Below are positions 41,459 through 53,400 of a stretch of 64,000 bases of DNA, in pieces; position 1 is the stretch's first letter; every line of letters begins with the position of its first letter. A program made the position numbers and the translations under genes. The notes beneath the pieces are model-generated. The model worked only from the letters and a program-made list of their open reading frames with translations, did no database searches and was not told where the DNA came from. This stretch comes from Catenulispora pinistramenti (lineage in GTDB: Bacteria; Actinomycetota; Actinomycetes; Streptomycetales; Catenulisporaceae): positions 16,300-80,299 of the forward strand of contig NZ_JAAFYZ010000018.1 of assembly GCF_018274385.1 (NCBI RefSeq). Direction: 5' to 3'.

Positions 41459-44400
41459 TCAGCCGGTGGTCACCAACACCTGGTTCTCGGCTGGATTCTC
41501 GGCCGGATTTTCGGCCGGGTGCCCGGTCTGGACCGGCGGACCGGTCTGGTCGAGGCCGAGGTCGACATCAACGTCCGGAACGGGCGGCGGGGGCACCATT
41601 CCATGGTTGATCGCCTCGACGATCGCGGTGAGGGGGTAGCCGCCGCTGAACAGGGAGTCGAAGGTCCCGGCGCCCCTGATGTCCGTGCCCGGTAGGACCG
41701 TCACGCCGAATCCGTTGTCCAGAAGCAGCTTCTGCAACAGAAGGCTCAGATGAGTACGACCGTTACCGTCGCCGTAGAGGTGGCTGATGTGCAGGGCGCG
41801 CACGGCCTTGGCGATGGCGGTCAGTTTGGCGCCGTCGTCCGTCGCGGCCCTGATGCCCTTGACGTATTCGTGCATGATCGCGCGATAGATCGGCTGCCGG
41901 GCGCTCAACGAGTAGTTGGCGTAGATGTTGGAGTCGGTGTGCACGGTGATGGGCAGTTCCGACTGCTTGTACTCGCCCCACGGCACCAGATTGGAGCGCC
42001 GGTAATAAGGGTCATCGAGCGGAGGATCGTCCGGATGCAGGGTTACATCCCGTTCGCTGACGAGTTGGGAGAGGTTGTTGTCGGCAGACTCCCTCTGGAG
42101 TAGGTGCCGGCCGAGGTAGGTCTCGTTCTCAAGGTCGTCCGCGGGCTTGCCGGATATCGGGAACTGCGTCTTGGCCTCGTCGGGCTCGTGAAGCACGGTA
42201 CTGGGCTTGTGGAAGTTGGTGAACTTGTTCCTCGGCATCAGTTTGACGGTTTCGGCATGGAACAGGTGGTACTCGGCGAAGCCCAACTGTGAGCCGTCCG
42301 CAGAGTCCAGGAACTTCTTATAGGCGCTCTCCATGCTGTCCCGGAAGGGGTACTGGCCGTGGCCGGGGACGACGTCGCCGGAATTGGCCTCGGGCGGACG
42401 CCCCTGCTCCTGCTTCGATACCCGCTTCTCGATGTCGTAGAGATCGCCCGGGCGTTCCATCCCCGCACCTGACCAGGCGGGATTGTCGAGCACCTGCTCA
42501 GCCGATTTATGATCCTTCGGGTTGATGTAGAGCTTCCACCACTCGCCTTCCGGCAGCACGTCTGAGAGGTTTCGTCGGCTGTTCCGGATCAGCTCCGAGT
42601 AGCCGGAGCCCAGCGCCGTGTCCACATCCGACCCGACGACATACTTGGCGGCGGGGAAGTTCTCGGCGGTGAGGGCCTTGAAATGCTCCCACGTAATCGT
42701 GGCCACGCGGTTGTGCGCCGGGACGAAGGTCTCGACCTCGATCATCGGGCCCAGCGGTCCGGATGTCTGGACGACTCTGGCGGCGCCGACGAACTTGTCG
42801 TTCGCCAGCCAGATCAAGCCGCCGTGTTCCGGTACGTACCCGTCAAGGGAATCGAGGGTTCGCGGGTCGGACCACGCCAGAGCGCGCTCGGCCTCCTTGG
42901 CCTGTGCGGCGAGATCGTAGCCCGGCTTCCATTCGTGCAGGTCCATCAACGCCGAGACCATCTTCGCCCGAACCGCCGAGGGCAGCTTGGAAAAGGGAAG
43001 ACTGCTGTCCCGACCGCCGGTCAACCAGTGCAACGCCATGTGGCTCTGGAAGGCTCCGGCCGACTTCGCACCGGAGAAGGAGAACAGGCCTCCGGCATAA
43101 GCCGAGATTGTCCACGTCCGCGACGGGCCGCTGTCTTTGTACACCAGCACAGGGTTGTTGGGCAGTTCCTTGTCCTGCCGGACCGTCAGCGTCGTGTCGG
43201 GTCGGGCCACCAAAAGCTGAGCTTCGGGGGAGGCCTGGTGAGTGTTGCCCGCGCGGGTGATGCCGGCGACAAGCTCGTCGACGATCTCCGGCAGCGGTCT
43301 GGACCCCGAGAAGAGCTCGTCGGGGTCAAGGTGCGGATCGGCGGCCGGGGCGGCCGTCTCGGCGTTGTCGGCCCACGGATTGTCGGCCCACGGGTTGGCC
43401 TGGAGAACCTGAGCGGAGCTGGAAACCTCCTCGGGCCGCGCGAAATCGAGCTTCGCGGTGCCGAAGCCGCGGTCCAACAGCAGCTTCTGCAGCAGGACGT
43501 TCCGGACCACGGACCCTTCACGGCCGCCGAAGAAGCCGCCCACTTGCAGGGCTCTCACCGTCCTGGCGATCGTCCGCAGCTGGTCGTAGGGGTGATCCGA
43601 CAGGCGGGAGACGTCCAGCCGATAGTTGTCCAGGATCGTCCTCAGCAGAACCCTGCCACTGGCGGGCGAATAGTTCGGCCGTACAACGCCGTCCTTGACC
43701 AGGGCGACTGGCAGGTCGCTCTGCCGCTCGCCGAGCTTGGCCGCCGTGACTTCGAAAGTCGGCAGATCCTCGTGGAGGATACTGTCGGCCCCGTCGTAGG
43801 ACGCGAGCAGGCGACGCCCCTGGTAGGTCTCCTCGGTGAGATCGGCGGCGATGGCCGACACTTTGCGGCCGCTGAACGTGAAGTTCTTCGGCAGACCGGT
43901 CGCTGCGTCATGGAAGGGAATCCGGTCAAGACCCGGGAGGTCCTTGACCAGATCATCGCGGAAACTGTCGAAGGAATCGGCATCGAGGTGGAGCGGCGGA
44001 CCGTCCAGGATCTTCTTGGCGGCTGCCAGCAGGCCCGGCGACGGGGAGAAGCCGTTGCCGGCTTGCGGATCGATGCCCAATACCTTCTGAAGATCCGCAC
44101 CAGGCTGCACCACGGACAGCTTCTCGGGGCCGTTCTGCCGCTCTATGGCGAGCGCGTTTTCGTGGGCCCTGCTGGAATGGGGACCCGACCACGAGTACGG
44201 CCCGAGCGACAGCGCCTTGCCGGCGAACGGCGACATGCGAGCCGTTCCGGTGGCGAGGGGATAGTACGTGGCCAGGACGTGCTGGTAGGTGCCGGTCAGC
44301 TCGCTGCCCAGATCGGGCGTCAGCAATCCGCGGCCGTGAACCGTCCAGACGTTCTGCGGGGCGTGCGTCGGCCCGGCCCCCGGGGCCCACCAAGTGGTGG

Positions 44401-47400
44401 CCCCCGGCAGGCTGACAGTACCCGGGACGTTGTCCGGCACGCTGGCCCGGACTTCGCCGCCGGCGATCTGCCAGACCTTGCCGGTCGTGCTGATGATCGG
44501 CACGTCCCAGTTGCCGTGACCGTGGATCATCGCGGTGCTCAGGGCTTCGCCGAGGGGCGCGCCGTTGCAGCCGATGATGGCGACACCGTGGAGGTACGGC
44601 ACGATCGCGGGCTGGTCAAGGTATGCGGCAAGGACCGGTGCCAGCTCCGTCGCGGTGTAGCTGCGGCCTCGGAGCAGGTAGTTGCCGGGGATCGCCGGAT
44701 CGCCGTGGACGGCGATGTTCACGATACCGGGCAGGCGGGGCAGGGCCGCGGCCATGCCGAGGTCCTCCGGCTTGTTCACCAAGGTGAAGCCTGCGACATG
44801 GGCGTCGCCGGGGTAGGCCTCATGGTCGTGCCACTGGAGCGATTCGTGCACCGCGGTGGACACGTCGGTGCCCGGCGCGAGTGTCGAGGTGTGCCGGGTG
44901 ATCCAGGTCTGGCGATCCGTCCACGGTCCCCAGACCGGGGCCGCACCGGGGAACGGAATGCGTCCCTCCTGCACGGCGGTGACGAATTCGGGCCGGATCC
45001 CGTCCCAGAACGCGACTTCGTACTCGTTGGGGAACGGCGACTTCGTGCCGAGGGTGGACAGCACGTCGATACCGCCGGGGGCGTCGATCGTGTAGCGGTA
45101 GACATAGTGGTCCTGGCGGATGGCGAAACCGAGGGTGCTGATCCAGTTCGGCGTCCGGGTGGTGCTGATCAGACCGGTGGCGTGCTTCTGCGCCACGTAG
45201 TAGCGCAGGCTCCGGGCCAGGTCGCGGTTGCCGGGCCGGAAGCCCGTGCCGAAGACGGCACCGGGCTCTCGCAGATCCCAGCGGTACAACGGGGAGTTGT
45301 CATCGCGGTACCACAGCGGCGACGCCTTGAGCAGTGGGCCGTAGCGGCGCGCGCTGGGCAGCAGCTCCGGCTTGAAGTCTCTGGGGCCGCGACCGAACCC
45401 GACCGACGTCGTCGGGATCTGGGTGACCTTCGGCGGGAACGCCCGCCAGTGGGCGTCGAACTGGGCCTCGGTGATGTCGAACCGGTCGGAGGCGCCGTCG
45501 TTGAGTACCTGCGCGGGGGCCGAGAACTCGGTGTCGGGGATGCGCAGCAGCCGTCCCCGCGCATCCCGGTACACCTGCTGATCGAAGATGCTGTCCCGAG
45601 TCGGATCGAAGTACCGGGTGCCCAGATTCCGGATCGCTGTCAGGACCTTGCCGACCCGGCGGTTCAGGAGTGCGGCGCCGAACCAGCTGTCCTTGTAGTC
45701 CTTGCCCGGCTTCGTCGTCCCGTGCAGATAGAGGTTCAGAGCGGCTTCGTGCTCTTCGGTCAGCGTGTAGCCGCGGTTCCGAAGGAACTCGGCGGCGGAG
45801 GCGAGGGTCAGGGGTCTGCGGATCCCGGCGGCGTCCACCAGGTCGAACCGGGAGGGGACGAGGCGGTCCGAGCCGCCGGTGAATCCGGTCCAGGTATAGG
45901 TCTCGTCCTCGACGGTCACCGTCAGCGGTTCCGTCGTGGGTTTCGCAGCGGACGAAGTGGGCGCGGCCTCGGACTCAGGACCCGTGTTCGCCTTGATCTT
46001 CTTCAGCGCGTCGCCCAGGATCCGGTCGTAGCTCTGCTGCTTCTTGCCGTCGCTCCAATGGCTCACCGCCGGGACGTGCGCGGCCCCGTTCTGCGCGTTC
46101 CACCAGGACTTCGGGGTCGGCACGACCGCGGTGCCGTTCATTTTCCCGGCCACGACGCGGCCGTCGGGGTACTGGACCGCCAGGTCGTTCACCGAGGCGA
46201 TGTCCAAGTCCGGGTAGCGCGCGGTCAGCAGTTCGGCGAGCTTGTCGCCGCCGCAGGCCACCAGGGCCAGGCCCTGGCCGTCGGCGAGGGCCTTCTCGAC
46301 CAGCGGCCCGAACAGCTTCAGGGTCTGGTCGTCGGTGAGCATGCGACCGTTGACGAGCACGTGTCCGGTCGCGGCGTCGAGGTGGACCGCGAGGGACTTC
46401 CAGCCGGCCGGCATAGTCAGGGCGGAGGCCACGTCGAATTCGTCGCCCCGGTCTATGACCGACCATCCGGTGGCCGTGGTGTGCACCGAGTCCTTGAACG
46501 TCACCGAGACGTCGGTGCCCGACGGGACCCGGAGGTAGCCGTTGGGATGCAACTCGTCGGCGTGCAGCCCGGGTATCGCCTGGTAGAGGTCTTCACTGGT
46601 CTTGATGAAGGAGTCGGCTCCGGGCTTGGCGTAGCCGACGGCGCGCAGGGCTTGGACGATCTCGTAGGCTGAGTGGTCGTGTCCGGCCAGCATCCAGCCG
46701 GTGAGCGCACCGAGGAAGTCCTCGTGATCCCCTGCCGGGTCGAACAGCTTCGCCAGGAGGTAGAGCCGCGCGGCGGTTCCGGACGGACCGGACAGCACCG
46801 GCATCCTGCCGTCGGTCACCACCTTCTGGTACCAGTCGGTGCCGGTCTTCACCTCCGACCACAACTGACCGGTGACCCACGGCAGCGGCTCCCTCTCGTC
46901 ATCCCCGAGTTCGGGATGCGTACGGAGCAGATGGGCCAGTTCGTACTTGCCGAGGCCGACGCCGTAGCCCTTGAGATCGACTTGGGTCATCCGGAACAGC
47001 GCCTTGGCCGGGTCCGGACGCTTGTCCCGGAAGGCGGCGGAGCGCAGCAGGTCCGCGGCCGCCTCGGTCTTCGGGGTGAGCGCCGTGCCGGCCGCGAGCC
47101 CGCCGAAATGGTTCGCCAGGTGGGGGGACTCAGTGAACTGGATCGCTTGGGCCGTCAGAGAAGCCGATCCGGCCGGCGCGTCCGGCGTCGCCTTGCGGAT
47201 GTGCTCGCGGTAGGCGCCGAGCTTGTCGACGTCGACCCGGCCCGCGGTCTTGAGCAGCCACTGGTGGCCGAGGTTGTCGCGGCGCAGCATCGTCGTCAGG
47301 AAGGTGTGCTCGCCCCGGCTGAAATAGGCGCCGTTGTAGAAGGCGGTCATCAGCTCCCGGGTGTTTCCGTCCCTGAGCAGGTCGTCCAGCCTGACGCTGG

Positions 47401-50400
47401 GTCCGACCTGGCCGGAGCCGGTGACATCGTCCTGGAAGAACGCCTTGTCCAGCACCGCGTGGTCCACACCCGGGTTCAGGTTCGCCAGTGTCGTGCGGAG
47501 CTTGACGACCATGTCCCGGGCCGCCGTCAGGCTCGACTGCTTGGCGAGTAGGTACCCGCCGATCCGGGCCTCGTGCGCGGCGTCCTGCTTCGAGGACCCC
47601 CACGCGTACGGGGCCACCGAGGACAGCGGGTCGGTGGAGGCGATCGAGTCCGTCGGCGGGCGCACCCAGACGTCATCCCGGTCCGACGGCTCGAACCCGT
47701 GCCAGGACTCGTCCGAGATCCGGCCGTTGGGGTTCGCCTTGTCGAAGGTGATGAACGCGCCGTTGACCTTCGGCTGGAGGGCGTCGCCGACGTCGTGGGC
47801 GACGGTGACGGCGCGTACCTGCCCGGTCCGGACGTTGATGAACACCGAGGAGTTGGGCGCGGTGACCGATCCGTCCCAGGCCTTGGCCAGCCGTGCGGCG
47901 AAGGAGTCCTGACGATCGGGGACGCCGTCCTTCATGACGGCCTTGATCTCGCCGTCCTTGACGGTGACGAGCCGGCCGGCCTTGACCGCTTGCGCGTTCT
48001 CGGCGGCTCCGGACATCAGCAGCGTCAACGGGGTGTCCGGCCCGACGCCGGCCTTGGTGAGCAGGTCGATGACGTTCTGGACGGCCTGCTCGCGGTCCTC
48101 GGCCGGACCGAACTCGCCGTGGCCGGGCAGGATCACCGCCACCTGCCCGGCCGGCACCTTCACCTGCTCGAAGGCCGCGCGCAGCGCGGAATCGGACTCT
48201 TGGCCGCCGCCCAGCCACACCACCCGGCTGTCCGAGGAACGGACGGCGAGGAACAGGGTGCTGTGATCGGCCTGCGTCGACTTCAGGCTGCCCGGGGTGA
48301 ATTCGGGCTTCCAAGTGTCGTCGGCCTTGGAGCCGTCCGAGAGCCCGTTTTGGAGTTTCTTGACGGCCCGGTTGAAGAGCATGCCGTCTTTGCGGTGGCG
48401 GAACGCCTCCGCCTTCGGGGTGAAGTCTTCCTGGCCCGCGCTGTCCCGCAGCACCTTGAACGCCGGGTTGGCGCCGAGCTCTCTGAGGACGGCCTTCTCG
48501 ATCGGCGCGTCCTTGAGGTAGAAGCGGCGCAGGGCCTTGATGTAGTTGGCCATGTGCTGGGTCTCGGTCAGGACGCTGTACTCGTCCAGGCTCTCCGCCG
48601 GGGGCTCGGGCTTGTCCAGGCTGAGCCAGTAAGTGTCCTTCGGCGCGGTGAGGATGAAGGGCTTCTCCACCGCCCAGTTGAAGGACTCTCTGTTGGCGCC
48701 GCCGTCCGACCGGCGCAGCGAGGGATTGATGTCGGGCAGCGAGCCGATCTCGTTGGCGACGGTGCGCATGGCGGTCAGAGTGACCTCGTGGCCCGCGTTC
48801 TCACCGGCGCTGTCCGGGAGCTTGGCCCGTGAGTCCGGACCGTCCGGGAAGTCGACTCGTCGGGACCCGCCGGGCTCCACCTGCATGACGGCCCCCCACT
48901 CATCCACCGTGAGCAGGCCCTTGTGCAGCGACGGGTCGAAGACGTACTCGGTCGGCAAGCCGTTCTCGTCCAAGCCTTCCAGGATGGTGGCGACGTGATA
49001 GCCCCACGTCACTTCCTTCGGCTCGCCCCAGAAGCCGCCGAGGGCGGTCTCCGCGCTGACGGTCAGCTTCTGACCGCCGGATCGGACCGCGAAGACCTTG
49101 CGCGGGGCGAATCCCCATTCGGTCAGTTTCTCCGCCAGAACGTGCGCGCGGTCGTAGCAGCCGTCTTCCGGATAGTCGAAGGGGATGGGCCGGTTCGCGT
49201 CGTCGCTGTCCTTGTATGTCTCGCCGGACAGCCGCGAGAACAGATCCTGGGCCACATCGGAGGTGACCTTCGGCGCGCTCCCATAGAAGTCCCGGACAGC
49301 CGCAGGGTCGACGTCCTCGCCCGCGCTCGTCGCCTGGTGGACGGCGTGCAGGAGCCGTTGCCCTTCGCCGGTCGTGATCGGGCCGTCATGACGGCCCGGG
49401 TGGACGAGTCCGGCCAGGGCCTGGTGCGGATCGAAGGCCCCTGAGCCGTCCGGCCCGAGCCCGTTCTTACCGATCAGGTCGTAGAGCCGTCGAACTGTGG
49501 TCGCCCGGTCGATGTCGAGCTCGGCGCCCGGACGCAGGGCGTCGGCGAGCCCGCCGATGTGGGTCAGCAGGGTGTGCAGGTCCTCGGTGGTCCGCGGCGA
49601 ACCCTGGTCGCTGATACCGATCTTGTCGGCCAGGGCTTGGATCTCCGCGTCGGTCGCCGGTCTTTCGCGGTCCCCGGACGCCAGATCCGAGACCTTGTCC
49701 GGGACACCGGGGTGCTTCGTGCCATCCTGCGGCGACCACCGATGCGCGGTGGCGAAGTCGGGCCCGCCGACCGTTCGCGCCGCGGACGGCGCGAACTGGG
49801 TCATGGCCGTGGACAGGTTGTTCTCATCGGATGCCTCGACACGGCCATCGCTGGTGTAGCGGCGCCAGGTCGGCCCGTCGGCCGGCTTCTTCTGCCACCA
49901 CAGATGGTTCGTCACCGGTCCGGTCGCGGTGTTGCTGGTGACGACGGTGCGGCCGGGCAGTTGCCAGACGGTGCCGTCGGCGGCGATCACCTCGCGTCCG
50001 GTCAGCCGGCTCAGGGTCGCGGCGAAGTCGGCGCCGTCGCAGCTCACGAGGACGATCGGGTCGTTCCCGGTGCCGAGGCGGTAGGCCAGAACCGCCGCGG
50101 CGTCGTCGTAGGCCAGGGACTCCGAACCCAGCCGGACGGTGCGGGTGGCCTTGTCGATGTGCACCGCGACGGTGCGGTGTCCGTCGAACCGCGGCAGTGC
50201 GGTGGCGGCCAAGGTGTCCTCGGCCAGATGGGGGAAGAGCAGGTTTCCGCCGTGCTGCTCGACGAGCATGGCACGTCGCTGCACCTCGGGACCGACCGGT
50301 GCGGCCGGATGCGGCAGCGGAGCCGAGGCGTGAGCCGACGCCGCCGGCGGGGGCTCGGTCGGCAGGCGCAGCCAGCTGCCCGGTTCCGCGGGATCGGACT

Positions 50401-53400
50401 CGTGGCCGCCGAGGTGGGTCGGGCTGGGAAGGTCTTGACGGAGCGCTCCAGAGATCGGATCGAAGGTGAGGAACCGGCCGTTCACCATCGGTTGGAGCGT
50501 TCCGTGGACGTCGAACCTGCTGGTGGCGGCGAACGCCTGCCCGGTCCGGAGGTTGACGGACACCGGCGAGTTGGGCGCGGTGACCGGTCCCTGCCAAGCC
50601 TGCGCCAGCCGGCTGGCGAAGGAGTCGGCGCCCTCGGCGGCTTCGGACATCAGCAGGACCAGTGGCCGGTCCGGCGCGATACCGGCCTTGCCGAGCAGAC
50701 CGGTCACGTCATCCACGTTCAGTGCTCTGCCACCGGCGTGGGCGGAGGTACCCCGGCCGGGCAGGATCACTGCTACTCGGCCCGCGGGCGGGTCCAGGCT
50801 CTCGAACGCCGCGCGCAGCATGGGGTCGAACTGTTCCTCGCCGCCGCCGAGCCACAGGACGCGTCCGTCGGAACGCAGCTCGACGAACGGTGCGCCGTGG
50901 TCGTACGCCGCCGGGAACAGCCCGCCCGGGACAGGACCCGGACGCCAGTCGTTGACCTCGGGGTAGTCGGTGCCGACCGGCGCGGTCCGGTACTCCCGCT
51001 TGATCTTGTTGAAGAGCATGAAGTCTTTGGTCGACCCGAACGCCTTCGACGGAGCGGCGAAGTCGGTCCCGGAGCGCAAGGTGTCCCGCTGGGCCGCGAA
51101 CGCCGGGTCGGTGTCGATGGCGTGCTTGATCACGTCCTTGATCCGCTGATCGGCGTCGGGGCCGGTGAAGAAGCGACGCAGAGCCTTGATGCGATTGCCC
51201 AGATCCCGGCTCGCGGCGTTCGTGGCGTGTTCGCTCAGGTCCTCCATGGGCGTGGCCTGGTCGGTGCTGAGCCAGTAGCGGTCCCCCCGGGTGGTCAGGA
51301 CGAGGGGCTTCTCCACCGTCCAGTTGTAGACCGGGTCGCCCACCGTGCTCCGGCGGCTCGTCGACACCGTGTCGATCAGAGAGCTGATCCGGTTGGCCAC
51401 GCCGAGCATGTGGGCCGCCCCGGCCTTGCCGCCGTCGGCCCCGTCGTCGGTGTCCGGCAGATCGAGCCGTCTGGCCCCGCCGGGCTCCACGCCCATGGCC
51501 GACAGCCATCCGTCCACCCCGAGCAGGCCCTTGTGCAGCGACGGGTCGAAGACGTACTCGGTCCGGAAGCCGTTCTCGTCCAAGCCTTCCAGCAGGGTGG
51601 CGACGTGATAGCCCCAGGTCACTTCCTTCGGCTGGCCCCAGAAGCCGCGCTCGGCGGTCTCCGCGCTGACGGCCAGCTTCTGACCGCCGGATCGGACCGC
51701 GAAGACCTTGCGTGCGGACAATCCCAGGCCGGTGAGCTTCTGGGCCATGGCATAGGCGCGGTCGTAGCAGCCGTCGTCGGGAAACCCGAAGGGGATGGGC
51801 TGCTCAGTGCCGTCGAGGTCGGTGTGCTTCTCCGACGCCAACCGCGTGAACAGGTCGTTCGCCACGTCGGAGGTGACTTTCGGCGCGTCCCGATAGGCGG
51901 TCCGCAAGGCGGTGGTGTCTACCGGGTCGCCCTTGTACTTCGCTTGGCGGACGGCGTGCAGGAGCCGTTGCCCTTCGCCGGTCGTGAAGGGTCCCTCGGG
52001 GCGGTCCGGGTCGAGGAGCCCGGCCAGTCCGGCCAGGGCCTGGTGCGGATCGAAGGACTCTGAGCCGTCCGGTCCGAGTCCGTTCTTACGGATCAGGTCG
52101 TAGAGCCGTCGGACTTCGGTCGCCCGGTCGACGTCGAGCTCGGCGCCCGGACGGAGTGCGTCGGCGAGGCTGCTGATGTGCGTCAGCCGGGTGTTGCGAT
52201 CCTCAGTGGTGAGGACGAGGCCACCGAGCCGGTCCTGGTGGCCGACTCCGATCTGGTCGGCCAGGCCCTTGAGCTCGGCGTTGGTCGCCACCCGGTCGCG
52301 GCTGCCGGCCGCCAGGTCCGAGACCTTGCCGGGGACACCGGGGTGTTCCGTGCCGGACGGCGGCAGCCAGCGGTGCGGAGCGGCGATGTCGGTCTCGCCG
52401 ACCGACCGTTGCGCCGACGGTGCGAGTTTGGTCATCGCCGCGGCGAGGTCCTCGGTGTCGGAGTCGAAGACCCGCTCGCCGTTCCGGTAGCGGCTCCAGG
52501 TCGGCTCGTCGGCCGGCTTGATCTCATTGCTCCAGAAGCGAGGCGGCGGGGGAGCCTCCGTGCGACTGGTGACAACGGTGTGGCCGGGCATCTGCCAGAC
52601 GATGCCGTCGGCGGCGATCACATCGCGTCTGGTCATTCGGCTCAGGACCGCGGCGAAGTCGGCGCCGTCGCAGCTCACGAGGACGATCGGCTCTTCCCCG
52701 GGGCCCAGCTGGTCGATCAGGATCCCCGCGGCCTGTTCGTAGTCCAGGGGCCCGGACCCCGGGCGCAGCTGGACAGTGCCGGCGGCCTTGTCGATGTGCG
52801 CCGCGACGGTGCGGTGTCCGTCGAACCGCGGCAGCGCGGCGAACGCGACCTGGTCGTCGGCGTGGCTGGGGAACAGCAGGTGCCCGGACTGTTCCAGGAC
52901 CGAATGCGCGGGATCGGGGAGGTGGCCGGTGCCGGGGGCGACGTGTGGATTCCCCGCGTGGGAATTGCTGGGACCCGCGACCGGATGGTGCGAGCCGGTC
53001 GCGTCGAAGGTCTGGACGTGGGCGTTGGAATGCGAAGCCTCGGTCTGCGGCCCGTGGAACTCGGCGGTCCGGGCGATCGAGGAGCGCAGCTCATCGACGA
53101 TCGTGTCCAGCGAAGCGCCGCCGTTGAAGAGCTTGAAGAAGGTGCGTTCCGCGTCCTGGCCCACGGCGCCCTCCGGGGCCGCGGCCGGCAAGACCGCTAC
53201 GCCGAAACCGTTGTCCAGCAGCAGTTTCTGGAGCAGCAGGCTCAGGTGTGTACGTCCGTTGCCGTCCGGAAAGAAGTGCGCCACATGCAGTGCTCGGACC
53301 GCTTTGCCGATCGCGCGCAGTTGATCGTCCGCGCCCGCCGAGTCGCGGATCCCGCGCAGGTACTCGCGCATGATCGCCTCGTAGAGCGGGCGGCGGGCGG

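Larger units (their letters stand above)
47700..52900 (-). repeat. In-frame tandem duplication of about 2.6 kb
   Basis: The block [His/Cys module - linker - protein glutaminase - Cys-less module] occurs twice in succession, offset by about 2610-2631 nt (870-877 residues). Stretches such as 48991-49090 and 51601-51700 are nearly identical at the DNA level, which points to recent duplication. Each block ends in a module that keeps the fold pattern (VAVILPG...PLVLLMS or PLTLLMS) but has lost the Cys. Confidence 0.85.

Noticed and set aside
42683..46672. Plus-strand open frame of 1329 codons
   Set aside because: It lies wholly antisense to the giant toxin gene. The translation is Arg/Gly/Val-rich with no motifs, and the minus frame shows clear catalytic motifs, so this is a GC-bias shadow.
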